From assembly GCA_028023455.1 (NCBI GenBank), contig JAQFVV010000256.1, positions 791,001 to 855,000 of the forward strand: a stretch of DNA of 64,000 nt, in the 5' to 3' direction. Below are positions 34,678-47,851 of this stretch, one piece after another. The DNA is from Epiperipatus broadwayi. Its lineage: Eukaryota > Onychophora > Udeonychophora > Euonychophora > Peripatidae. Made by a program: the position numbers and the translations under genes. Every line of letters starts with the position of its first letter. Positions within the stretch are counted from its first letter, which is position 1. Under the pieces are notes generated by a model. That model ran no database searches. It saw only the letters and a list, made by a program, of their open reading frames with translations, and was not told where the DNA came from.

Positions 34678-34700
34678 TGATGATGATGATGACAAAATGT

Positions 34701-35515
34701 GATAGCAGCTGTCTAAATTAGTGCCATCTAGTGTAAGCTTAAATAATCAGTGATTCCCAATTTCCATTCTCAGATTGACTTCTGGATTTTAAAATTAAAA
34801 ACTGAAAGTAATGAATGTAATTATGCATCTCTATCAATCACTTTTAATTCCATTTTATTGCTAACTTAGAAGATTGGATTTTAAAACTCATTATTTTTTT
34901 TGAATAATTAATTAAATCTGATTCCTGATCATTAAGTATTTTTCCTCCATGACTAAGAATATAACAATCATTAACTTGCATAATATATGGTAAAATAAGA
35001 AGTTTTTCTAGACCAACTGACAAACACTAGTTACTCAAGCTTACAATAGGTGGTATTAAGTAGAGAGAAACTTTTGTTTAATCTTTTTAAAATAACTTTT
35101 GTAATTTTTTCATCTTTAAGTATATATGCTAGTTTAAATTTTCTTCTTAATTCTCTCATTATTTTATTCATTTACTTTTTTCAATATGTCTAAATTAGTA
35201 ATCTTATTCTTACTATTTATCATATGTAACATCATTTGTATTATCTTTCAAATCCATATCTTTAAAGCAAGTCTAATCTTCATTTTTATTTTTTTAATTT
35301 TCTATGTTTTTGTATTACTTGAAATCACACTTTAAACAAAGCATTTAAGTCTTTTTCTTAAATCTATTATCAAATAATACAACATCTCACCTTAACTGCA
35401 AGTCCATGTAAATATTGCAAAACTAATTTAATATTTGTCTCACTATTAGCATTTAACTAATTTTTCAGATATTTAAAAGAACTCAAAGTCATATCTCACA
35501 TGACTCAATATTTAA
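34701..35515. other. A+T-rich stretch, no gene seen
   Basis: The words GTGCCATCTAGTGTAAGCTT (34,721-34,740), then CAGTGATTCCC, resemble other short repeats in this window (6505, 11,651) and may be a short MITE remnant directly after the RTE. Confidence 0.4.
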
Positions 35516-35865
35516 GCTTGTAAATAAAAAAATAAAGAGCTCTGCCAATTCACTCTAACAAGCCTCATTGACAAATGCCAGTCAAAGAAAGCATTTAAAA
35601 ATCTCTATCTTGAAAACCACTCCTTAGCCTCAGACCAGTGGTTTTATGCTTTGGCACTCTCAGTGAGTGCTAGGATAGTTTCAGACACTAGATCTAAAAA
35701 TGCAAAGCCAAAGCCAGCATTTATCTAAAAGTTAACATCTCATTGAGGACTGCCAAAGCATGAAACCATTGGTCTGAGGCTTTTAAATGCTTTGTTTGGC
35801 TAACATTTGTCAATGAGGCTTGTTAGAGCAAATTGGCAGAGCTCTTTATTTTTTATTTAAAAGAA
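35516..35865. mobile_element. Palindromic MITE, family C (diverged)
   Basis: The left end (TAAATAAAAAAATAAAGAGC, then TCTGCCAATTCACTCTAACA, AGCCTCATTGACAAATG) and the right end (CATTTGTCAATGAGGCTTGT, TAGAGCAAATTGGCAGAGCT, CTTTATTTTTT) are inverted repeats of about 80 bp. The interior (CAGACCAGTGGTTTTATGCT, then CACTAGATCTAAAA) aligns loosely with the 21 kb MITE core. A second internal inversion (GCCTCAGACC against GGTCTGAGGC) makes the element palindromic at two scales. No transposase frame. Confidence 0.75.
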
Positions 35866-37186
35866 CTGTTTTTTTTTCCAATAACTTCAGGCACTTTTAA
35901 TGTATGATTATTAAAATTTTAATAAATATTAATTGACTTTCTTTTTTAGTACTAATGGTGCAAAAATTACATCTGTCTTCCAACTCTGGAATCATTATGC
36001 TTTTTGGAATTAGAAGAATGATGAAAGAAAAATTAAAGATACACAGTTTTGATAAAAATCATCTAGAATTTGGCCTTGAAAAGTTTAGATCAATAGTGAG
36101 AGTAATGGATTTTTAGATTGATTCCATCTGAAAAATAAAAAAAAATCAGTTTAGTCAATTGAATGGAATTGATGAATCAATCTTTTATTTTGGTACTCAA
36201 ACTTTAAATGACCTCCTGAACGACTGACTTTCTATTTAAATATATTAGTCAGCTTTTTTTACCTTCAATTCACTAAGTATTTTATGCATGTTTTTTTATT
36301 ATCAGATTTGAAAATATTCATAGAAATCACAACTAAATGTAAAGTACATTACCAGTAGTCTTGAATTAAAGTTGGTAACTTTTTTATTTTCACATTATGG
36401 CGTTTAAATTCTTCTCAAATAAATTTAAAGTGGATCTTTTTATATATCAGATCAAACATGAAATTTAGATTTTTAAAACTATTTTGTAATAGCTCTGATT
36501 TATAACAAGGTGAATTATTTTGATATTAAAAAAAAGACTACTTTTCTGTTGCAAGATTGATTATTATCAGTCTGTTTTAATATTATCTTTTTTTATGAAG
36601 AAAATTCATCAATAATATTGATGATTATCCTTGATAATACTAAAATGTATTTAATTTTTATTTTTTATATGCAGATGATACTAGTAATGTAAGATACATA
36701 ACTTATAAAAATGCAATCAATTAATTAACTAGGTTCAGCATAGTCTTATAATAATTGCAGAGGAATGTTTTTTAACCTTTTAAATAGTACTCACGTTATT
36801 TACAATTGCTGAAATCTATTTTTTTTATCATTATTGCTATTCTGAAACATAAATTAAAAAATTTAACTAAATTAGTAATTAGATCAAATGCATAGAATAA
36901 ATGACTAAAAGTGATTTTAAAAAAATGTTTTTAAATATTTGGTAAATTGTTTAAGCAATAATGTAAAAAGAAACGAAAAACATAAAATCGTAAATTTCAG
37001 TAGCCAAATAGGTTATTTAATAAGAATAAAAAGTAAATATTTTGCTTATAATATTGCTGTAATGATGTATAAATAAATTTTAAAAAATAATTAAAAAAAA
37101 TTATAGGTTGTATAGATAGGGATTTGGAAAAAAATTATAAACAATAAGTTTATACTTAATGAATAATATTTTCTTAATGTAATTTT
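35866..37186. other. A+T-rich stretch, no gene seen
   Basis: No domain, repeat family or RNA signature recognised on either strand. Confidence 0.45.
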
Positions 37187-37380
37187 CACTGCACCACTCT
37201 CTCACAAGATAGGGACTGGTGTCTATCCACTTTTAACAACTTGTGGAGGGATGTAATCATAAATATATGACCAAATGCATATTGAAAAGAGATATGGGTC
37301 TCCAAGATGCACATATTGTGCTGAAGCAGCACCTCACCAGTTGATCCAGATCACAGTCTTTTATACATATCTTTATCCTT
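37187..37380 (+). mobile_element. Family B element, diverged copy
   Basis: Carries GCACCACTCTCTCACAAGAT, GATATGGGTCTCCAAGATGC, ATATTGTGCTGAAGCAGCAC and the core ACCAGTTGATCCAGATCACA (37,337-37,356), in the same order as the copies at 14.2 and 15.6 kb. A second short match to its left part lies at 37,508-37,556 (TAATTTCCACTGTGCACCAT, then GGGACCGG). Confidence 0.55.
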
Positions 37381-37559
37381 GTTCAGTCTAACTATTTAGC
37401 TAATTACTATAATTTAATTGATAAATGATAATCTTACAGTCCTCACAATATTGACATAAACCACTTGATAGAAATATATTAATATTTTTATCAATCATTC
37501 ATTTTTGTAGTGTAATTTCCACTGTGCACCATTCTCATGCAAGATAAGGGACCGGTTTT

Positions 37560-39176
37560 TTAATCTTTTTTTCTTCAAAACCAGTTTAGGCTCCAATAAT
37601 TTTATTTTTTTTATTTTTCAAGTTTCTATAATGGAAAAATTGTAAAAATAAAGAAAATATTGTTTGAAAGACAAAATAATAATAATAAACAAAAAATTAA
37701 AAAAATGTTTCTGGGTATTTAGAAGTAAAAGGAATTATCTAGATTATTTTGGAATTGGTGAAGAAAAAAACCATTTCTAAGTGATCATAAACAAAAAGGT
37801 AGTTTAAAATGTTTAAAAGAGAGTGAAAATAAAAAATATAAATATAGACAAAGAGAATAAAAGTTGGCAAGGAACTTATGATATAATGCAATAAAAATCA
37901 CATGCAATGAAATTTATTGAAAAGGTTGTAAAGTATTTGAGAATAGAAAAATAATATTTTTATTGAAATTGCTAAGTTTTTGAAGTCAAAAAGACAAAAA
38001 GTATTTGTATGACCATTTTATAAATTATGCTTTTTTGTGCCATTATTTTAAAACTGTTGTTGTTATTTTTCTTTATTGTGTTTATGTTAGAAAATGTTAT
38101 TGTTATAATGATATAAAATGAAAAATACTTAAAAATTATTGTGATATTTGTTACTTTAAAAAGATTATTAATTATATTAAATAGTATTAATTAAATGAAA
38201 TTAAATGTAAATTATTAGCAAATATTGCTTTATAAAAAGGTTGATTTAAAAAAAATGACGAAAATTAAAGCATAAAGACAAAAAATTAAAATCAAATATA
38301 CGATTTACTTTCTTACAAAGAAGTTTTGAATAACCCTGTAATAGTAGATTTGATAGTAGAAAGTTATACTCTTTTTGTATGTTATTTGACAAATTATGAT
38401 TTTGGTCATTATGTAAAAATCAGATTCACCAATAGTGCTTTTTATGACTCTTTTTAAACATATAAATATAATTAGTGATAAGTTTGCACTTGCAAACTTT
38501 TTTTTCATTTATATTTTATATACTCCTTGAGACAATAGCAGATCAACTGACCTAATTTTTGTTTTATCAGTTCAATTTTTTAAATAAAAAAGTATACTAT
38601 TGGAACTATCATCTGTAAACACAGTGCTTTTTTCTCTACCAGAATGGCTAAGGCAAAAAATTTTGAAAAATTATAATGTTTCATTATGGTTTTTTAATTT
38701 ATTTTAAGAATAAAATTCTTAGTATAAAAAATTGCAATTTTTGTTTGTTTGTTTTTTTACATGTTGTATGTAGTAGATGAATAACTACTTTGACTTTTAT
38801 AACAATTCAACTTTTGCATAACTCTCTTTGAATTTATGTTTTTATTACATGATGATATAAAATTTCTAAATATTAGAAACTTTACCATAGTTTATTTTTG
38901 ATTTTATTTATCTAAAAATAAATTTTTACGAGTAGAATTTTAAATTTTATTTATACAACTAAAATACCATCGTCACAACTTTCATGAAAACACTAGTATT
39001 GCAAAATGTTTGAGTTTATATTATATGCCAAATTGAGATATTTATTTAGCATATAAATAAACACAATATGACATAATTTTTCTAATAATTTAACTATTTT
39101 ATTAATAGACATGTTCTGGAAATGTCTAACTCAAAAAATAGAATGTTTTGAATTTGTGGTTTTAAATTCTATTTAT
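37560..39176. other. A+T-rich stretch, no gene seen
   Basis: Very low complexity in parts (37,600-38,300). The frame at 38,305-38,508 has no domain. Confidence 0.45.
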
Positions 39177-39208
39177 TGTGTGTGTGTGTGTGTGTGTGTG
39201 AGTGTGTA
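39177..39208. repeat. (TG)n microsatellite
   Basis: Uninterrupted TG units to 39,200, then AGTGTGT. Confidence 0.95.
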
Positions 39209-39849
39209 ATTTTTTGACCATTATTGATCCACTGCAAGCTGAAGGTACAAGATTTATTCATCTTCTCTCTGATTTCTAGTCTATCTTCTTTACCCATCAT
39301 CCCAGCACACATTTTTATGTCATCCATTTATCTTTTGCTATAAATGAACTATATATATGTAAATGAAATAAAGTATGATGCTTGTATATCATGAGGAAAA
39401 TTTTGAACTTCCTTAAAATAACTTATTTTAACATTTATTTAGATCTGTGTTTTGAATGTTAATGAAATTTGGTGTTTAGAGAATTATGTAATAAAATTAT
39501 GATGTCTTATTTTAGATAATTAGGAAATAAGACAATAGTTTTTGATATATCACATTTTATTAACTGAATTTTAAAATATATTTTCTATTAGCATCCAATG
39601 ATTTTAATCATTACTTATATACCCTGTAGAAAGTTGGAATAAAAATGCCACTTCTAAATCAATAAAAAACAAGAGATTTGTAAAAGATTTATGCAATTTG
39701 TCATTTTTTGGCTACATATTAAATATGCAAGTAATTTTAAATGTGTCCAAAAGGCTATATGTTAAAGTTGATTTATATAAGTGTTGTAAGTAGAGTATAA
39801 AATTATAGATTTGTAAATACATGTTAATAATTATTAAAAGCATAGTGTT
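39209..39849. other. A+T-rich stretch, no gene seen
   Basis: Nothing recognised. Confidence 0.4.
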
Positions 39850-39886
39850 TTATATATATATATATGTGTGTGTGTGTGTATGTGTA
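39850..39886. repeat. (TA)n/(TG)n microsatellite
   Basis: A TA run grading into TG, adjoining the left end of a palindromic element. Confidence 0.9.
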
Positions 39887-40095
39887 ACTGTAAATTAGAT
39901 GGGGAAAAATTGCTTCTTTCACTCATGCACTATTAATAGATTAGCCATTCACATCAATAAATGTTTTAAAAGAGCACTAAGAATTGGGCAACCATTCTTT
40001 TAAAAACGATTTATTGATATAAAGCACTTCTCTATTCATAGTGTATGAGTGGAAGGGCTGACTTTTTCTTCCATCTTATTTATATACATGTTAGT
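39881..40095. mobile_element. Palindromic MITE-like element, family D
   Basis: The left arm (TAAATTAGATGGGG, CACTCATGCACTAT, then CATCAATAAATGTTTTAAAAG) and the right arm (CTTTTAAAAACGATTTATTG, ATAGTGTATGAGTGGAAG, TTCCATCTTATTTA) are diverged inverted repeats of about 95 bp around a short centre near 39,985. Single copy in this window. Confidence 0.65.
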
Positions 40096-41640
40096 ATGAC
40101 TTTTAAAAAAAGAGGATTAACCAAACAATACAGATTTAGAAAAAAGAAAACAAACTTTATTTTTAAAAGAAAACTTATTTTAAGTAAAATGTATAATTTC
40201 TAGTTTTTTTTATAAAAACTAATTACTTTTTAAATCATTCTGAAGAAATATACTGAATTAGTAAAATACTAATAACTTTCTTTCTTTTTAATAAAAGAAA
40301 AAATTAGACATGTGACTAAAAGCACTAAGCATATAGAATTACCACATATTATTCTTAAATTAACACTATTATATTAAGCACTTCTGACCTCCTATACTTT
40401 TAGAAGTGGAAATACATCCCATTAAATCTTAAAGGCATAATGAAGGAATATCTAATAATAAGTTATCACTTTCATAAATCTATAGAAAAAAATGCTAATC
40501 TGAATTTCAGGCCTGTTTTTGATTAGCTGGAACATCAATGATCGCATGCGTAAGAATGTTTTTTGTTTCAAAGAAATTCTCTATCTTGTGTGAGTTTGAG
40601 TGTATTCTCAACACTCAGCATGATATCATTGAGCTATTATAAGATGAGTACAATTTATATTTTAAAGATGAAAAAATCTTTTTTCTTCAGTTACATATGA
40701 TCTCTGTACTTAGTAAATAATATTGAATATTATGAAGATAATGATCATGAAGCAAGACATACTAGAATAAATGCTCATTTGACAATATGGAAGATTTGCA
40801 AACAGAAATGTAAAACTACAATGGAATAAATTACTGACAATGTTAATAGATATCTGAACAATCCAAAGTTTTTAGAAACATTTTATTGTAGTTTACAGTC
40901 AGAACATTTATAGTTGGGTCACTTTTGAAAGTCATTGGTTTATAATGTTAATACCGTGATGTAAAATCGATGCTGTTTGAATCCAAGAATTATATAATGA
41001 ATGATTTTAAGTAGTTTATATACTTGTATAGTTCACTGTTTATATCTTTTTTACTCTTCATAATCTGAACTTATCAAAATTCCACATAAACTAACATTTT
41101 CCAACTGTAAAACATAATAATAAAAATGTCATAATTTGTATAATCATATTATGGTATTTTTTTACTACTGTCATAAAGTATCTTGATATATCTTAACATT
41201 AGATTATTTAAATATTTTGGAATTTAGATTTATTCTAAGATTCAATAACTGTTTTTAATTACAATGTACTGTATAATGCTCCATTTTATACAGCACTCTA
41301 CTGGTAAGAAACATGAAATAATGTTACACATTCTCCATACTCCTCCAGTCACTTGAAACTACTCAATCTTTATAAGCCACTCTGAACAAACAACAAAATG
41401 TTAACATTTTTCCATTAACATCTTTCTAAAAATTTGAGGCTTTGTAAATAAAAAAGAACTTGACATGCCATAATCTGTTATGGAGTATAGTCATTTCTTT
41501 TATATAACTGATTGTTTTACACTATATAATAAAACTATTACAAGCATTTTTATTATCTAATTTTGTATATATATATAACAAAGATATAAATACTTACAAG
41601 ACAACAAAAGCTATATAAATTCGTTTTGGTAGAAAGTATT
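40096..41640. other. A+T-rich stretch, no gene seen
   Basis: Contains 'cgatcgcatgcgtaag'-like mixed sequence at about 40,538-40,555 but no open frame or repeat that I recognise. Confidence 0.4.
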
Positions 41641-42770
41641 AAGAAAAAAGAGGTAGATAAAGATCGAGAGTGAACTAGATAAGGTGTATCTTGAATTGAA
41701 CTCGTGTGGTTTATTAAAAATGCATATGAAAAGTTTAAGGTAGTATTTAAAGAAAACGTGGTGTCATCTTAGAGATATACACATATAGGACTTCATATAT
41801 AGGTAAAGATATGTATATGCGTTGTGTGTAAATATATATTTAATCTCACTCTCTAAATATATATATATTATCTCATTTTTTATCAAGTAGTAATTGTTGA
41901 TTTTGTTTTACTTATACTGTATTTTTTTTAGTTTATGAAATGATTTTTAACTTGCCATTTGCTTTCCTTAAATGTATTTGTGGTTGAGATCAACTGCTAT
42001 TTTTTTATTAACTAAGCTTATTCTCCTCCTCCATCATCTTTTGTGATTATTGTTCTGTTAAGTCTTAATTTGTTCTTTCTATTCTTGTCAATTTTATATT
42101 CTCCGTATTAAGCATCAAAAGTTCATTTTTCTTTGCTGTAAGAAACACTCATGATTGGTGAAGTCTATAAACACATCGCTACGTGATTTGTGCTAGAATC
42201 AGTAAATTGAAAGCTCGGATGTTGATGGGAAAAATTCAGTTATGGATGGAAGAGTTTACTGCTACTTCAAGTTGTGGCAGTTTTTGAATTGGAGAGGGAA
42301 AATCTTTTATTGATTTCAAAGTTAACTCGGCAGCTATAAAAAGAAACTCAGACAAGCGAAGATGAAATGTGAGAGAAACGAGAATTAAAAACATCAGACA
42401 TTCCAAAGGAAATTAAAAAAACTCTTAGTTTTGTCAACAAAAGTTTTTTTATATATATTATCACTTAAGTTGAGTGTTGATCGGAGAAGCCCAGCTTTAG
42501 AATATTCAGTTTAAGGAAATATGAAGAAGCATAAAAGAATTTTTCTAAAAAGTTATTACTTGAATGCATTAACAATTAAATATTGATCAGTTTATATATA
42601 TATTTCTTATACACCCATATATATTATAACCTGCCATCGGTCCATTGTAGAGAGAAAAACACACAGCACGCAAGAAACCGATTGCGAATAAATCTCTATC
42701 CAACGCACTTCAAACTCTCAAATTTCTCAGGTTCTTTTATAATACAAATCTCAAATAACGAATGTAATTA
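41641..42770 (+). promoter_or_regulatory. Candidate host regulatory or 5' exon region (weak)
   Basis: More mixed composition and more CpG than its surroundings (GATCGAGAG, CATCGCTACGTG, AGCTCGGATG, CAAGCGAAG, GAAACGAG), with no recognised repeat. A TATA-box-like TATAAAAAG lies at 42,335-42,343 after AACTCGGCAGC, followed about 30 bp downstream by a purine-rich stretch with a short ATG frame (from 42,362). It may be a promoter and first exon, or just unique spacer. No conserved coding sequence is visible. Confidence 0.25.
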
Positions 42771-43200
42771 ATAACTATAATAAAAATATCTTCATAGAAT
42801 ATTCTTATTAAGTTACAATTATGGGGTTTGACACTTCTCTCAGAATTAAATATCTTAAAACTTAATACTAGCTCAAGTTTCAATATTTTAGTTGTATCTC
42901 AGATTTTACATTATACTTGACATACTTGGTATTTCAAAGTTCTCATTTGCAATATTTATTTAAGTTGTAAACAAAACATTTTATATCATCTTTATAACTT
43001 TCTTCTTTATATCTTATGCTTCAATAAAATACGAAAAGTAAATACACAAAACTGAGTATATCAATATTTAGATTATTAATAATTATCATACAAACATTTT
43101 TTAAAGCATTTAAATTTTTTTCATGTATAAATATTTTATTTATCCGGTACCTAATTATATCTAAGTCTATAATCTTATAATAAACTAACTTATAATAATT
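42771..43200. other. A+T-rich stretch, no gene seen
   Basis: Nothing recognised; the minus frame at 43,021-43,215 has chance composition. Confidence 0.4.
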
Positions 43201-43411
43201 GCATAACTGAAACACAGGCTTATTCTATACCTGTGTCTATATATGTAATATATAGGGTATATGAGCACAGACTTTCAGATGATCCATCACTCTTCACTCT
43301 ATCTAATAACACTGATACACTCAAGCACATATATGCTGGAAAGATACATAATCACCAATAGAAGTATTTCATGCTAAACCAGCAATCATCAGTTGGTCCA
43401 GATTATCATCT

Positions 43412-43414
<3 letters not shown>
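43201..43414 (+). mobile_element. Family B element next to (TA)n, copy at 43.2 kb
   Basis: Runs from AACTGAAACACAGGCTTATT through GGGTATATGAGCACAGACTT, CACTCTATCTAATAACACTG and ATATATGCTGGAAAG to the core CATCAGTTGGTCCAGATTAT (43,388-43,407), ending CATCTCCC directly before a long (TA)n. The first 150 bp are almost identical, in inverse orientation, to 47,850-48,003. Confidence 0.75.

Positions 43415-43470
<56 letters not shown>
43415..43470. repeat. (TA)28 microsatellite
   Basis: An uninterrupted TA run of about 56 bp attached to the right end of the family B element. Confidence 0.95.
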
Positions 43471-43472
<2 letters not shown>

Positions 43473-46400
43473 ACCCTCACTTCTCGATATATGATATAAT
43501 TTAAAATATGACTAGCTCAATTAAATCATTCTGCTCAGCTAAAATATGTACAACTATCTTTAATATATCTTTATAATATTATAACTTATCAGATTTATTA
43601 CAAACTTATCAAAAATTAATATAATTCAATATTATGTACTAATTAAAATAGTATTTATTTAAATCATGAGACTGTGAAGTGAAGTTACAATTGGTAATCA
43701 GATTTACATTGAGTCAATGTCTTTCCAAGACACTGTCTCAATGGCATAAGAATACTATTACTTCTCATTATCTCATTACTAACTCTACAGCACTCTTATG
43801 ACTTTTATAAATGATCTATCTTTAATAATAATAGATAAATAAATCTCAAACTTTTGTTAAGGAAATATAATTAAATGATCTCAGGTTCTTATAATTATCT
43901 TAAAGTAATAATAATTCATGTAGATAGGAATGATAAGGGATTTAATATCAAACCTAAATACACCTAACTTATTCTAATAACAATAACTGACAATAATAAT
44001 CTTTAGTGTATAGCTTAATCTTATCTATTTGATTATACCATTAATCACTAAGAAAATAAGTAAATCATATGCATGTCTTTCATTTCAATATAGTATCTTA
44101 ATTTTAAAATAGACCAAAATCTTATAATTTAACAATTTGTGGCAATAAATAATATTATACTCTTATATTGTGCATTATAATTACTTTATGACCATTGTAA
44201 TATTATATGTTAATGTCAATCAATTTCTATAAATTATATTAAGAAAATATTGTGTTTCTTTCTCAAATAATAAAATAATAAATTCATATTGTGCAAATAT
44301 TATGTACATTCAAATTATCTGTTGTCAAATGCTGTGGTGTAAAATAATGAATTCGACACACTTTTAAAACAACTTAACAAATTTATTTACATCAACTTTA
44401 ACAAATAATTTATTTACACTATTTACATTTAAATGGAACTAAAGAAAATAAACAAAAATAAGAAAAATAATAATACAAGTTTTTATTTTTTTTTATTTTA
44501 CACTGTTATTATTTCCATAATCATAAGTAGATAATTTATACATTTATTAAATGTTCTATCAATAACATTTAATTAAGTTTATGACTTTAATTTTAATAAA
44601 AATCATTTGTTATCAATTAATATAAGAAAAGGTTTTATGTAAGATATCATTCATGTAGCATGTATGTAAATAAACAAACTTTAATAATTTAAAATGCTAT
44701 TTCACTTAAGTCTTACTACTATTTATATTATAATGTACTAGTATGTATTAAATGTACCATTAATATTACTCAAAGATCAATTAATGTATAAACTGATATA
44801 ACTTTGTAATATAATAACAATTATTGATTATCACTGTTTATTTCATTCCGATATAATGTCATACCACATGTCTTATCAAAATATGCAATAGGTATATGTT
44901 CTTTTAAAAATAATATTTAAAATTATTCAACAATTTCAAATTTTTATAACGTATTATATTAAATAAAATTCTATGATTCTTTTCCACTTTAATTATTACA
45001 CTTTTACTTGTTATTCCTATTTCCTCCTAATAAACTTCTATCTACAAATACCATTTTAACCTTATTTAATTTCAGAAAACAAATGACCAATTTCAAAAAA
45101 AATAATAATAATAATAACGATCCAAACTCTCTTATACCTCATCCTCTATATACAATAAGCCTTCAATCAAGATATAAATTTCTATGTAAGATTAACTTAC
45201 TTATCTAATAAAAATAAAAAATAAAAAATATAGACTTTATATACTTTTTACTAACTTGAAAATAAAAATAAATAACTTACGCTAATAAAATCTAATTCCT
45301 AATATTGTAACAAAACATTAAAATTTATTCACGAAAGAATCATATAATTATTTCTAGGTTCTCATATTACGTTGTACTAAATTTACATCATCAATTTAAA
45401 ATATGCATATTAAAATAAAACTGCTATTATTAATCTTATGTGTGTATATTATTTAAATATTAATACATTCATTCAATAATCATATAACATTTGGTTGATC
45501 TAAAGAAAACATAGTAAATACATCAAATTATTATTATTACATAATTTTTTACCATAAATAATCCTTCAATGTACAGTCCGTCACATGATGTCCTCCAAGA
45601 TTTCAGTTTTACAAAATAATTTCACATTTACACTCAACAATTATTCTTTAAAATATTACGTGTTGTATAATTATAAAATAAACTTTATGCAATAAAAAGT
45701 TATATTAGTATTTAGTTATTATTTTAAAAAAAATGTAAATGTACCTTTCCTATCTTTAATAAATCAATAATTAATGAAATATTTATGGTAGTTAATAAAT
45801 GAAACATATTACATAACATCCAACGGTGTCTTCTTCCAGTTATAATTGTTCTTTTTCCTAGGCACAAGTTTTCACCAAACATTACTTCCTTTTCTGGTAC
45901 ATCACGTGTTTTTAAAAAGTTTTTATGGAATAAATGAAAATGTCCTTTTTTTAAAAATAAGAGTCAAAGTTAGTTCCACCATAAAATAAAATAATATTAA
46001 AATAGTTTATAGGATCCATATTCTTTTCTTTAAGAAAAATTATTTAAAAGTTATTATTTTAGAATTAGTCAATAGTTTATAAATTCTTTTTTTAATTGTT
46101 CAAAAATTGACTTGGATATCCATGTATATTTTTATTTGCGCATTCCGTAACAGATATTTAGGTAAGATTACTTTTAAAGTCTTTTGTACGACCAGCGTTC
46201 AGACTTTAATAATACAATAATTTTTTTTTACTTACAAGTATTTCTTGGCCAATTAAACTTCCGATTTATTTGCCTTATAAAACTATCAAAATTTAGTCTT
46301 TTAAACTATAAAGACTTAACAAGGCAAGCATTTATGTAATCATTATTATTTACTATCTTTACTAAGTTATATACTTAGATTTATAATTCACAAATACTTT

Positions 46401-47791
46401 CTTCATAAAGAAGTATTTCTCATTTTTTTCAAATATCTATTTTATAAAAATTAACTACCATTAGTTTTTAAATTTATACCAAGTCCAACGTATTACTGTT
46501 AAGCATCTAATAACTCTCCTTGTCAATCCAGCGTTTGTTAAATTTTCAGTATAAAGTCTCCAATACATTTTATCCTTATATGATGTCCTCATGATTATTT
46601 GATAGTAAATTGAGCTTCAATAAGGAAATGATCAATAGGGAACTATAATAAATTAACACTGCATATTTATCGGTAACTTTTATAAATTATTTTTTAAAAA
46701 CTACTCTCTTATAATTTTAAAACGATTTTTAGAGCGTCTATAATTACTTAGCTATTTCTAATAGCACCTTTTACTTTAAGAATTTCAATCACAAGTCCCC
46801 TCGGAACAATTGAACCTTGGTTTTATACCGGAAGAAACTTCCCATTTGATTGGTGAATTAAACAATCAACTTGCTAGCTTATTTACATATTTTACCAACA
46901 AGACAGAATTAAAAATAAATAATGACTTATTTAATATTTATTATTTATCACATTATTAAATTCTTAAATTAATCTTTATTGTTTATTTAAATTCATTAAA
47001 CATTTTTTTAAAATATACTTTCTTACTTAATTTCATTTTTAACTTTTATAAGATTATTTTTTATAAACAAACTAAGTCTATTTTTATTCATTATGTTTTT
47101 AAACAGTATTTTAAAAATCAAATTTAATATTTCACATTAATTATTTTTATTTTTATCTCGTGATAACCAATATAATATTTATAAATTTTATAACAGAATT
47201 TTTAAAATAGCTTTGCAACTTTACTAAAAAACTCCCAAGCATGTGTGTATGTATCTAATTAACATCTGTTTTTTACAACAAAGCTACAAACGCTTGTAAT
47301 AATCTAAAAATAAACTAACAATTCATTTTTTAAAAATAAATATTTTTAAAATAAATAATATCTTCTAACAACTTTTAAAATAATACTTCGATATTATTAA
47401 AATCAAATATTAATCTTCTATTATGTATTACTAACAATTAAAATATTTATATTCATTTATTAAATATTAATTTTTATCAACAATAAATATATGCATTTAA
47501 TTTTAACTTGTCTTTTTAAAACTTTAGCTTAAAGCATTTATTTATTAAATTTATTAATGCAGTATTGATTATGGCCAGTTTTCCCAACCATATACTATTA
47601 TCATCCCCATTGAAACATTTCTCTCAACATCAGCACAACTTTCACACATCAAATACTCATGAATTACTTTAGTTACACTTTTTAAAAGATTGTTATAAAC
47701 AAAATTAATATCATATAGCTAAATATATCTTAAATTTAAAATTTTTTAAATAGATTGACACATCAATTTATGGAGACCCATACAAAAGGGC

Positions 47792-47794
<3 letters not shown>
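43471..47794. other. Very A+T-rich stretch, no gene seen
   Basis: Four kilobases of low-complexity sequence lying between two inverted family B copies. No open frame with a domain, no RNA boxes and no repeat units recognised. The frame 45,008-45,208 includes an AAT run and is not convincing. Confidence 0.5.

Positions 47795-47848
<54 letters not shown>
47795..47848. repeat. (TA)n microsatellite, about 54 bp
   Basis: Uninterrupted TA run adjoining the family B copy on its right. It produces the Tyr-Ile run in the minus frame 47,768-48,025, which is not a gene. Confidence 0.95.

Positions 47849-47851
<3 letters not shown>

Larger units (their letters stand above)
30339..34691 (+). mobile_element. 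Full-length RTE-class LINE, copy 2, with nested foldback
   Basis: A non-LTR retrotransposon bounded by the 9-bp direct repeat ACAAAATGT at 30,330-30,338 and 34,692-34,700. Order: leader (30,339-30,840), endonuclease (30,840-31,535), linker (31,560-32,040), RT (32,042-33,310), C-terminal segment (33,311-33,429 and 34,477-34,677), then a 3' end of short ATG-type repeats (34,676-34,691), usual for RTE elements. After removing the foldback at 33,430-34,476 the element is about 3.3 kb, the normal RTE length. The leader also occurs at the start of copy 1 (1808 onward), so it belongs to the element. Frameshifts and stops disable it. Confidence 0.9.

Noticed and set aside
34504-34695. 63-codon minus-strand frame
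   Set aside because: Antisense to the RTE C-terminal segment.
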